A stretch of DNA of 32,206 nucleotides from Fennellomyces sp. T-0311 (lineage: Eukaryota > Mucoromycota > Mucoromycetes > Mucorales > Lichtheimiaceae). The notes under the pieces were generated by a model. The model did no database searches. It was not told where the DNA came from and was given only the letters and a program-made list of their open reading frames with translations. The stretch lies in contig JALLLT010000111.1 in NCBI GenBank assembly GCA_025266875.1, positions 1 to 32,206 on the forward strand, in the 5' to 3' direction. The first letter of the stretch is position 1; every line of letters begins with the position of its first letter. Position numbers and translations under genes: made by a program. Below, in pieces: positions 1 to 9,179 of the stretch.

Positions 1-43
1 TTGCATATGCGATTTGGAGTTAATTAAGCTGTTGCATATGTAG

Positions 44-330
44 GTCACAGAGTACCTGACGAAGCTGGACGCGATGGTGAAGGCAAAGAGGCAGCGCCAT
101 CGCTCCTCTGCTGTGGCTGGAAGCAGCAGCAGCACTGGTGGTGACCAGCAAGTTGTGGCAGCCGCTGGTGTAACCACAGTTGGTGGTCGTGGAAGAAGTG
201 GCCGAGGTAGCCAGAGCGGCAAGTGGTTCGTCCGAAAGTATAAGTGGATGACGGTCGCGTTTTGGACCCAGCTGTGCTTGCCCGTTTGCCTCCTTGGGCT
301 AAAATTAAAAAAAAAACTCTCATCTCTTTT
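44..330 (+). pseudogene. Last exon of element A accessory gene, frameshifted
   Basis: An acceptor-like TAG at 41-43 opens a frame beginning VTEYLTKLDAMVKAKRQRHR. This matches in position and character the last exon of the accessory gene of element B (LNAILDELEKKQTRRR). A Ser/Gly-rich linker follows, then GKWFVRKYK, which matches GKFISRKG in B. Around 240 the similarity moves by one frame to a stretch ending LPPWAKI, equivalent to the LPDWMYA tail in B. The exon therefore carries a 1-nt shift, or a short unrecognised intron, and its stop codon is not clear near the A-run at 303-316. The rest of the gene lies left of the window. No function is known; its position opposite the transposase suggests an element-encoded DNA-binding or regulatory partner. 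Confidence 0.55.
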
Positions 331-366
331 AAACACCAGTTTTTTCAAGTCAAGCAACTTTATTTT

Positions 367-3300
367 TCAAAATGTTATTCTTTTTGGCAAAGGGATTACA
401 ACCATCGAAGCCGTTGCAGGATCCTCTTGTGTCCCATGTGGAACGACCACCACCTGGGAATGGATTTGGTGAACTGGAATTATGCACATTTCATCTTCTT
501 CCATGTATTGCCAGTGCCACTCCTCAAGTGTTGCCGGTATGAATCGTTGCTGCTCGCTGGAACTGTACCAACGAACGAACGCAAGATAATGGGCAATCGG
601 TCGACGATTGATAACGACGGTGTGCTTGAAAAAGTACATTACGCGCCCAGGGTATGCACGACGTAGTGCTCGCCACAAGTAGATTACTTGGATGTGTGAA
701 CCGCGGGACGATGACACTGCTGCAGATCAGTATGTCTGCCCAAAGATCTCGATCGTTCGAAACTTCTCAACTCTTTTGGTAGCATATGCGCGGCCTGCAA
801 TATTGCCCCGAGGTGCCAAAACATCTATGCCGTACGTATCACTGTAGTACTGGAGCAAGAGGGCGTGGTGCTCTTCACTGAAGTTCGCAACAACGCCATT
901 GTCCATCGAGATCATAAGGGATGGCGGCAATGGCTCAGCTCCAGTGATGTTCGAGGTTAGCCCAGGGTTCAACGAGTGGTCAAGGAATGCCTTATAGTCA
1001 AAAGTGTTGGGACCATGCTGTTGAACTCGACGAGTGGATTGGCCAGCAATACGTAACAGCATTTCGAATTGATCGGCATAGTCTACGAAACGGGCAGCGT
1101 GACGTTGGACAAAGTCGGCGGCACCTGTCTTCTCGATGAAGCGCTTCATGAAGGTAACTTCAAAGCAATCCTTCTGGTTCGTTTCGGCATCTTTCATGAA
1201 GCCATTGTACCTTTCAAAACTGAAGGCCCAGTATCCGTAGATCGGTCCATACAGCAGCAAGATATCCCGGAGATGGAGATGAAGGTACATATTGAGAGTT
1301 ATGGCATCATCGCCATATAGCCTCGCGCAATTGGCTACGAATTCAACCAGCTTGTCGTGTGCTTCGCTGATTTCGGCAATGGTAATCCGGGTTTTCACTA
1401 GCAACCGGCAGGCATCGACGAAAAGGAGCCAATGCAGATAATGGTCGCGCGGCAATATGGTTTTTAGTACATACAGGGAGTACACCAAGATCCACACTCT
1501 CCAGTCATCCGCCGTCATGAATCCGAACTTCCGTTGTATCTTGCGCTGAAGTGTGGGCATTCTGGGAGGCAGGATGATCCGATCCGCCTTCACCTGCATC
1601 TTGTTGAGCACCGATTCTGACAGGAAGCCCTCTGATTTCCATATTAAGACCATCCGCTCCGCGGTACCAAGGAAAAGGTTATGCATGGGATCAATCACAC
1701 ACGCACGTATAGCATCGTAGTATGGAAGTTGATGGAGTTGCGACCAGCGCATCGCGTTCTGTCGCTCAAGTCGATATCGCGCGGCCTAGGTTGTCGCTGC
1801 TGACCATGCTTCAGCTGCCAGGCGATTGTCCTCATTTCTTTGCAATGTGTCGTTGGGGATGTCAATGCCAGCATAGATCATCTTGCCAGTTTCGAGATCG
1901 GTCACAAACTTACGGTAGCACTTGTTACAAGCACGTGTGCGTGCATAAGATGTAAAGCTGCAGACTTTACGGCTTGCTGGGATATCGCAGATAACGTTGA
2001 AAAGCACAGCATGCACTCGAGCAACTCCAGGTTCTCCAGCAATCTCCATGTTGACTCCGCTGTACAAGGCGCGAAGGTCAGTGACAAGAGGTGCCAAGTA
2101 ATTGTTCATCTGGTAAGTGCTCGGTTCGCGTGGTCCAGGCATGACGCCAACAAGAATAACGTTCTCAATCTTGTAGCGCTCAGCACGAGGGAGGTTATTG
2201 ACAATGAGATATATGGCGCCATAAGAATAACCAGAATCAAAGGGTGCGAACCAGTCAACACTCAGTGTGAGCATCAGGGATCGCCTATCACCAACGAAAC
2301 TGTCTTGGCTATTTTCAGCCTTGAAACTCTCCCACATAGCACCATCTTGGATGTCTGAATAGGTGCTGTAAAATGGACGCCGTCTCCATTCCTGGATCTT
2401 TTCATCAAAACCGTTGCGTTTGAATAGCTTTTGCAAGCCTGCTCGAACCGGATAGTAAGGATACTGCTTGAGTGGGGTCCGGCGTCCTCTGTTTCGGCGG
2501 TTGGAGGATAACTTGAATAATGGGTTCGCGCATACGTTGCCATTCAAAGGAGCGGTCTCACAAAGGTTTGGTGCGGTGGGCAGCAGATAGATCGTGTGGC
2601 ACTTCGAACAGGCAACATACATGACGATCGGCTCTGTCAGTTCGTGGAATCCGATGTATTGGCGAATTGTCGATATAGTAGCAGGGAAGTTGAAAGCTGG
2701 AACGTGCATAAAAGAGACTAACATCATGGCGAAAGTGATCAAGGTAGTCGCAGTGCGTTCAGAGAGATGATGCAGCTGGAAAAGGACAAGAAACATGAAG
2801 ATGAAGAACAGAGGCTGTGGGATCAAATTGCGAAGGTGACCAGCTGGAGCGGTAGGTTGTGGATCGGCATTCATGTCTGTAGCGTTTTTTGTTAACAGTT
2901 ATATTCTAGTCTTGACGCACGTTTTTTCACCCACCTTCATCGTCATTGATCAATGGATCAAAACTCTCCATTGGTTCCTCGATCGGTGCATCTCCATCTT
3001 CTGTAACGGCGTCATCAAATGACTCTTGCGGCAAAAACTCGTGGCTCAATTCAGGCGACAGCTGCGCAGGTTCCGGTGAGTTATCCAATACGGATCCTAT
3101 TTTTTCATCAGCAAGCTAACTTCGAATAACATTTTTTTGACATACCATCACCATCAATAGACATCGGCTCATCGCTGCTTTGGCTCTCGTTTTCCTCTGC
3201 ATTTGCGGCTGCTTCATCATCTACATATCAACTCGGTCAATATAATATATCGTGCTTTACAGCATTCGGGCTTACCACTGGATTCCATTAGCCTTGCAGT

Positions 3301-3411
3301 AATATTACGCTGGTAATGTGCATTGTACGTTGCTTCCATTACAGCTATACCATAAGGATTTCGGCGAGTGCAGGCGGCGCAAAAGCATTGGAATAATTCC
3401 TGACGGGACAT
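367..3411 (-). pseudogene. Tnp2-family (Plavaka-like) transposase, two nonsense codons
   Basis: Four exons can be read on the minus strand: 3411-3276, 3220-3146, 3096-2935 and 2876-367. The introns of 55, 49 and 58 nt are all GT-AG, and the phases join to 961 codons. Exon 1 starts MSRQELFQCFCAACTRR, a Cys-rich N-terminus. The long exon has Tnp2 hallmarks: the NVILVGVMPGPREPSTY block, CDIPASRKV followed by a CNKC zinc-binding pair, and the VIDPMHNLFLGT motif. Compared with the intact copy at 15668-18757, the frame is kept throughout but is broken by TAG at 1788-1786 and TGA at 729-727. The TGA falls where the homologue has a Cys codon, so these look like simple point nonsense mutations. The C-terminal part (367-717) still aligns (HYLAFVRWY against HYFAFVRWY). 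The family cuts and pastes CACTA-type DNA transposons in the nucleus. This copy is probably dead unless the stops are suppressed. Confidence 0.88.
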
Positions 3412-3478
3412 TGGCAATGAGGTAAGTGCTGTGTAGGAGAAGTATAGATGCCAATCTTTTGCAAGCATTTCCTGTCTC

Positions 3479-3486
3479 TATTTATA
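3479..3486 (-). promoter_or_regulatory. TATA box of element A transposase
   Basis: TATAAATA on the minus strand, about 70 nt upstream of the transposase start codon at 3411. This is the spacing expected for a TATA promoter with a short 5' leader. Inferred from motif and position only. Confidence 0.45.
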
Positions 3487-4186
3487 CTCTTCTTTTTCTT
3501 TGCTTATGCCACTGTGCCATAATACTAAAACGTGGATATACACCGCTTATTAACACATTTGCTTGGCGACATGTCTCTCTCTTTGTCTATGTAAATTGCT
3601 TTCTTGGCAACATTTGCTCTACGTGTTGCATTATCAAACGGCCACGTTTTTTCATGCAATTAATTTTCCCAATTTGGATTATAGTCTCCTTTCAAAGTAG
3701 TTGGCAGCATAAATAAACTTGCATTTGTCAACGGTGCGTGGACGCTCGAAATTACACACAGTCTTGGCTTTTTAAGTACAGACAAGTTTATGCACATAAT
3801 GAGCTACTACATTGGACATGCATTCCCGCTGGCATCTTGTGGAACAGCCACACTACAGCATCTTTTTTTTTGCTGCCGGAGTAGAAAATCGCGACAGTAG
3901 TTTAATAAAGTGCTCTCCTTTGAACTACGTGGTTCATCTCAAACCAATGTAAAGATCGCCTGCCATTTCATCCTTACTCTGCTGACATTGCCAAGTGGCA
4001 TTGCTGCTTCACTGTTTCACACGTTCCAAATTAGGCTTAAACGCTTGTACTTCATTTATTTTCGCTGACACATGACATCGGAATACCATTGCCGTTGGCT
4101 ATGTTCCTTTTTTTTCTTGCTGTGACACCATCTACCGATATCAAAATCACGGGTCCCCGCAGTTTCTCACGTACCCCCACTCCAGT
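3487..4186. other. Non-coding stretch, no gene seen
   Basis: About 700 bases with pyrimidine-rich runs and no reading frame that resembles a protein. The upstream region of the complete element B holds an acidic-protein gene at the equivalent position. Nothing similar is visible here, so this may be the 5' flank or a truncated end of element A. No terminal inverted repeat was recognised. Confidence 0.4.
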
Positions 4187-4226
4187 TAAGATAATATGCA
4201 GCTTTTAAAAGCAGAGCATTATCTTA
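4187..4226. repeat. 40-bp imperfect palindrome
   Basis: TAAGATAAT at 4187 and ATTATCTTA ending at 4226 form the stem ends, and GCTTTT/AAAAGC meet at the centre. About 16 of 20 positions pair. It lies just before the first recognisable gypsy pol sequence and could be an element junction or a hairpin; its role is unknown. Confidence 0.4.
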
Positions 4227-4424
4227 CCACCGCGCAGTGCCTGCTGCTAGTCCAAAAATTATAGCTGCCTTTAGGGAATCACTCAATCTGTATTTGAAGG
4301 CAAACGCTGATATTCCAGTTACTTCATTCTGTACCATTCCTGAATCGGAAATTCACTTGCCCACGCCACCTGATGTCGTATGCTACAAAAAGCGATATGA
4401 TCTACCAATCAAAATGCGCCCGAT

Positions 4425-4807
4425 TGTCGTATCCTGACATACCAGTCATCCATTGTCTACAGACCTTTCCATCTCAGCCTTTGTTACATCCGTTCCTTTA
4501 TTTCGACATCAACAACCGCACAGTTATCTATTGGCCTGTTCACTGGCTTGTGTGTCAGTGAGACCTTGATCTGGGTTCAGACTTCAAGAAGGACCATTCA
4601 CGTTAACTCAGTCTCTGCATGATTATCCGCTCCTTCGTAATAAGGCAGTATGGTCATTAGGGATTATGGCGATAACACGGATTCGGCTCTGATAGAAAAG
4701 CATTCACCTTCTCCGTCCCGACTCATCATCATTATAAATAGAGAGTAGTTCTCTTCAATAAAACATTATCTTATTTTTGGTCTCGTCATTTGAAGCTTTT
4801 CAATTGA
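4425..4807 (+). mobile_element. Solo LTR inserted in the gypsy pol gene
   Basis: It begins TGTCGTATCCTGACAT, close to the start of the solo LTR at 13392 (TGTTGTATCCAACAT). It contains TATAAATAGAG near 4734 followed by CTCTTCAATAAAA, the same promoter/polyadenylation arrangement as the other LTR (TATAAATAGAG, then CAATAAAA near 21419). The flanks CCGAT (4420-4424) and GCGAT (4808-4812) are a 4/5 target duplication. It separates the KKRYDLPIKMRP part of pol from the RT part, which should be adjacent. The 3' end lacks a clean CA, so the exact right edge is approximate. Confidence 0.7.
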
Positions 4808-7246
4808 GCGATACCACACCAATAGCAGAAGAACAAATTCAACAGTAGTACAAAGATGGCGTAATTGAACCGTTACCTGTAAACAGTGACCAGCGCTGGA
4901 ACTCGCCACTTATCAGTGTTCCGAAAAAGGACTCCATGGGTAACCTGACGAGCTTACGTTTTGTACTTAACGTTAGAGAAGTCAATAGAAATCTTCCGGA
5001 TCTGCGGTATCCTCTTCCTCTGGTGAGTATGATATATGATTATATTGCAGGAAGCAAAGTGATCTGCATTTGTGATCTGCGTCAAGCATTCACTCACTAT
5101 AAAGTTGCTGAAGCTGATCGTCATAAACTGTCATTCACCTCATCCATGACCGGCGAAAGATGGTGCTATGTACAAGGATGCTATGGTATAAAGACGCTTC
5201 TGAGTCTATATCAACGAACAGTAGCCATTGCGTTGAAAGGTTTTGAAAGCTTCGCTTGTCACTTCATCGACGATCTTGTCATCTTCAGTAAAGACATGGA
5301 GGAACACAAACTGCACTGCCAACAAGTTGTCCAACGCTTGACAGAAAGTGGTTTAATCTTAAATCAAGAGAAATCACACTGGGCACAAACTTGCGTCTAT
5401 CTTCTAGGCTTCCGTTGCACTGGTTCTAGCATTTCTCTAGATCCCCAAAAAGTAACCAACCTACTAGACATGAAGCCACAGAAGAACGGTAAAGGCGTCA
5501 TGAGGTTCCTAGGCGTTTGTAATTATTTGAGAGACCATATCCCCAACATGAGTAGACTTACCGCACCTCTTGATGAGCTCCGATCCGCTGGCTCCTTGGA
5601 AAAGCTTTGGTTACCTAAGCACCAGAAAGCCTTTGATGATCTCAAATATGCTATTGCTCACGCACCTGCATTACACCCAGTGGACTACACTAAGGAGTTG
5701 TATATGGAAGTTGATGCATCCAAAGACGGTATTGGTGCTGCTCTGTATCAAAAGGACGAAAATGACAAAAAGAGCATTATTAGGTTCATGGCACGTTCCC
5801 TGATCAATTCAGAAAAGAATTATAGTGTCATCTGCCGCGAGTTGACCTCACATGTTTTTGGCCTAAAGAAATTTCATAAGTTCATCTGGGGCTGCTCTAA
5901 CCTGAAAGTCCAATGCGATCACAAAGCTCTCTCCTATATTCATACACAAAAGGATGTTAATGCACTTATGGCAAATTATTGGGACACCCTTATGACCTAT
6001 GACTTTGAAGTCATCTACTTGCCTAGTATCCAGGGTGTCCTGGCCAATAAGCTGTTGCGCCTCTTCAATGAAGATCGGACGCTGGAAGGGGTTGAAGCTC
6101 AGCCATACACATTCCTTAACAAAAGAAAAACACCGCGTAAGGAATTAGCTCACCGCACAGTGAAAATCCAGAATGAAAAGATGGAACCCCCAGAAGAGGA
6201 AAGAAAAGACATCCTTGAAAAAGCTCACCTATTTGGCCACTTTGGCGCTGAAGCCATTGTAAAGGCAATCTATAGCAATGGACTACATTGGACATCGATA
6301 AAGGATGATGCTGCAGAAGTCGTAAAATCCTGCAAAGAATGTCAGAAATTCAATATTGCGAAGAAAGGGTATCACTCGCTTAAAGCAGTCAGAGCTTATT
6401 TACCTGGAGACCATTGGTCAATCGACCTCACTGGACCGCTGACTACATCAAGCAGTGGAAACAATTATCTGTTAGTCATGATCGATATATGCACACGATT
6501 CGTAGTACTAAGGCCCATACTGGACAAACAGTCGCACACAATTGTGAATGAACTCGTCCAGGTATTCATGACCTTCGGATTGCCCACCATACTTACCTCG
6601 GATAATGGCTCCAAATTCGTCAACGATCTCATGAAGCAATTTGTAAGAGCCAGCAATATTGAGCATAGGCTCGTGAGTCCATACTACCTCAGAGCAAATG
6701 GTGCTGCTGAAAGAACCGTACAAACATCAATGCGCGCAATCAAGAAACGTGTAAAAGATGTCCACAAAAATTGGGATCTATTCATACCGAGTGTTCAGTT
6801 GTCGATAAACGTGAAAGTATCAAAACGCACTGACACCGCGCCCTTCTTGCTGATGTTTGCCAGGAAGATAAATAACTTTGGGGACTACTGAGATGCCGAC
6901 GTACTACCACCAATGAGCAGAAAAGACTTGTTAGAAAGGATCGAGCATATGTCCGAAGTCGTTTACCGTGTGATTGCTGAACGAGTCGAAGTGTTGACGA
7001 ACAAGCAAAGAGGAAAGTTTGACAAAAAAACACCTGCTAGTTGAATTCCCCGTGGATAGTCACGTCTTGAAACGCGTAAGGGATAAAAAGGGTAAACTCT
7101 TCCCAGACTATAAAGGACCCTACACCGTGGTACATAAAACCAAAGGTGGTTCATACGTATTAAAAGATGACCAAGGAGAAATCCTCCACATCAATATACC
7201 ACCATCGCACCTTAAGCGCATCTCACAGGTTTAAATTATTCCTGCA

Positions 7247-7425
7247 GATCAAATCTACGAAGTCGAAAACATCGTGAAGCATAAAATAGACCAAAATGGT
7301 CAGTATCTGTATAAAGTCTGATGGAGAGGCTATAAACCTGAGGACGATACATGAGAGCCATATGAATAATTCACCGACCCTTGTACTATTACCAAGTACT
7401 GGGAACGGTTAGAAACCAGTCTACC
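7247..7425 (+). pseudogene. Chromodomain at the end of the gypsy integrase
   Basis: In the pol frame one reads YEVENIVKHKIDQNG, then YLYKV, a stop, WRGYKPEDDT, a stop, EPYE, a stop, and CTITKYWE. This is the chromodomain pattern (Y-x-V-E-x-I, W-x-G-Y, D-x-T-W-E-P, Y) with the Trp before EP replaced by TGA, TGA in place of a residue before WRGY, and TAA after EPYE. In chromoviruses this domain follows the integrase and directs insertion to particular chromatin. Here it confirms the chromovirus class of the relic. Confidence 0.85.
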
Positions 7426-7439
7426 ACAAACAAATAATA

Positions 7440-8017
7440 AGCGTAATCAAAGACCCAACGATTCTGCACGGCCTCGCTTGATTACAGATATTTATATCCA
7501 AGAAGATACATTGATTGAGTAGGATTAGAGTAAGTTCAAGAGTGCTAAACGCGACTCTACATTTGTTTTTGTAGAATCAGACGCCGAGTTGCCTCCTGTG
7601 CAAGAAGGTCCTTCTGATGAAGAAAGCTTGTTGGCCGATGATGAAGAAGCAGAAGAAGAAGGGCTGGCCTCCCACAACGACATAGAAGAGCCTGCTGCAG
7701 CAGCTGAAAATGCTGATTAGTTCGGCAGCGTTGATGTTGATGATGAATCGTCACCATATACCAATTTGGGTGTAGCTGAAGAACGCTTGCTGTAGGCATA
7801 CCAACAGTATCAGCAAGCAGCACAGCAGCTTCAGCAGGATCGCAAGTCGTATTGCCGTATACTACCGCTGGCTCAAAGACAAGTATTTGACGATGCGGTT
7901 GAACGTGGCAATACTGATCGATACTTGACAGTTATTTGCCAACATCATACTAGACGAATTCGCTCAAATATGACCCACAGTGGCTATCACCTATACACTC
8001 GATATTATCCAGTATAG
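7440..8017 (+). pseudogene. Extra C-terminal module after the chromodomain, shared with the MULE transposase
   Basis: Downstream of the chromodomain, in the same frame, the sequence reads RPRLITDIYIQED, then an acidic stretch (DEEAEEEG), a Gln-rich segment (YQQYQQAAQQLQQ) and a conserved end: ILPLAQRQVFDDAVERGNTD, then RYL, and SGYHLYTRYYPV before the stop. The last exons of the MULE transposase (28382-29120, minus) end with the same series: DIFIQEG, acidic stretch, YQQHQQVLQQ, ILPPNQRQVFDNAFERNNTD, SGYHPYTRYYP. The copy here has several in-frame stops. Two of them, at 7520 and 7526, fall where the MULE gene has its 34-nt intron. Either a MULE 3' end lies fused to the gypsy frame, or both element types carry a common module. 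The function is unknown; Gln-rich and acidic segments suggest protein-protein contact. Confidence 0.8.
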
Positions 8018-8203
8018 ACTTACTTCGCTCGCGCTTTTCTTGTTTATCTTTTTCTTCTCTTTACGTCTCCTTTCTTCATCTTCTTTTTCAATTTTTATTT
8101 ATGACTTTTCTCTATAAACTTATTGAACATCAACCATTCTTACCTTCCATGATACTCCTTTATTGTTGCTTATAGTATGAAAACCATCTTCTAAACTTTG
8201 GTA

Positions 8204-8375
8204 CAGTGGTCGCTTTATATAATGATATTTTATATAACGATAATTCGCTATAACGATACAATTCTCGATACACCAATACGGTAATCACTGCCAAATTCCA
8301 TTTTATATAACGATATTTTGATATAACGATAAAGTTTGGGCTGTACCATCGTATCGTTATATAAAGCGGCCACTG
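8204..8375. mobile_element. Pogo-like MITE, 172 bp
   Basis: Terminal inverted repeats start CAGTGGTCGCTTTATATAA (8204) and, read from the other end, CAGTGGCCGCTTTATATAA (ending 8375). Both are flanked by TA (8202-8203 and 8376-8377). Internal copies of TATAACGATA add to the symmetry. Non-coding. The CAGTGG start and TA duplication are those of pogo/Tc1-mariner elements, so it probably moves by a transposase encoded elsewhere. Confidence 0.88.
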
Positions 8376-8377
8376 TA

Positions 8378-8821
8378 AAAGGAGGTAAGTTGCAATAGAC
8401 TGTTATTTAAGAATAGATATACATCTATTTAAAGCAGATCTGATGTAATTTAGTAATAACTTGCATTCTTGAGACCATAGAGTATGTAACCTGTAAAATC
8501 CCTTATGCACTAAGTCCATCATCCATAAAACTATTTAAATTGTGAAGTCACACCCATAAAATTTGCTTTCAGAATCAGAATCTGAAGTAGCCCACCTATA
8601 AAAATTCTGAAACGCGTTGTAGTGGAGTCTGACAAAGAGGAACTAAGGAAAGAAGCAAGTCAAAAGCGAACGGGGGAAAAGAAAATCTAGCTGCACAGAC
8701 AGGAAACTTGGTTGAGCCAAAGAAAAACAATGTAGTTTCCAAATCTGTGATTTTGTTTAACCATAGTACATCCTTTTATTTGGACTTTCAAACAAAGAAA
8801 ACCGGGGGCTTCTTTTCCGCG
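8378..8821. other. AT-rich stretch with one possible small exon
   Basis: No full gene is seen. Between about 8600 and 8690 one frame reads RVVVESDKEELRKEASQKRT, a charged segment that looks coding but has no clear start, splice sites or partner. It could be a fragment of a gene broken up by the insertions to its right. Low support. Confidence 0.25.
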
Positions 8822-8823
8822 TA

Positions 8824-8855
8824 TGGTGCATTTCACCTTGACCCGCCAATAATTT
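8824..8855 (+). repeat. Left terminal inverted repeat of DDE element 1
   Basis: Starts TGGTGCATTTCACCTTGACC directly after the TA at 8822-8823. It pairs with 11394-11425. Confidence 0.9.
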
Positions 8856-9179
8856 TGTCCAACTTTGAGAGTTTTCAGCACCACCAAAAAAAACTTAACA
8901 TTAAAAACAATCCATAACATTGTTTTTAATATCTATTTAGAGTAATTATTATGGATTAGAATTTGTTAAAAATGTTTTGGGAAGAAGTTATAAGCCGTCA
9001 AAGTTGGTCGGTCGGGGAGACTTCAGACCGATTTTAGCAGGGGAAGGTAAGAAATTGAAATGGTGGTACAGGCACAGTATGCATTTAAATCCCCGATGCA
9101 GACGGCACGTGCACATTAAGTAGCCAATCATTTGGAAGTAGGGACAGCCTTCGCTTTTACACCTGGAACACTAACTGCA

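Larger units (their letters stand above)
1..3490 (-). mobile_element. Plavaka/CACTA-like DNA transposon A, partial
   Basis: The window opens inside this element. It holds a Tnp2-type transposase pseudogene on the minus strand (367-3411) and, tail-to-tail with it, the last exon of an accessory gene on the plus strand. The same convergent pair occurs in the complete element B at 13642-21326, which is why I treat both as parts of one element. The left end lies outside the window. I found no CACTACG-type terminus or TTTCAGC-rich subterminal block to the right of 3411, so the right boundary is unresolved; the coordinate given only covers the transposase promoter. Confidence 0.7.
4237..8017 (+). 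pseudogene. Ty3/gypsy chromovirus-type pol, decayed
   Basis: The order is: a pre-RT fragment 4237-4424 (CYKKRYDLPIKMRP, normally just upstream of RT), then an inserted solo LTR, then RT from about 4825 (YKDGVIEPL, CDLRQAFTHY, FIDDLVIFS). RNase H follows (EVDASKDGIGAAL, CRELTSHVFGL, CDHKAL), then integrase with an HHCC zinc-binding domain (H-GHFGAE, CKECQKF). The DDE core shows WSIDLTGP, LTSDNGSKFV and GAAERTVQ. A chromodomain and an extra tail complete the frame. Breaks include TAG just before YKDGV, TGA at about 6889, a frameshift in the A-run near 7023, TAA near 7232, three nonsense codons in the chromodomain and more in the tail. The RT catalytic block after CYG is also abnormal, and the usual last Asp of RNase H (ADALSR-type motif) is Asn (ANKLLRL). 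No gag, protease or flanking LTR pair of its own was found. Non-functional. Confidence 0.9.

Noticed and set aside
244..666. Open frame of 140 residues on the plus strand at the left edge
   Set aside because: Beyond about 330 it is antisense to the transposase pseudogene. Only its first part matches the tail of the accessory gene.
8018..8203. 3' LTR of the gypsy relic
   Set aside because: I looked for a copy of a TG...CA repeat matching sequence upstream of pol and saw none; the pyrimidine-rich stretch resembles a 3' untranslated region.
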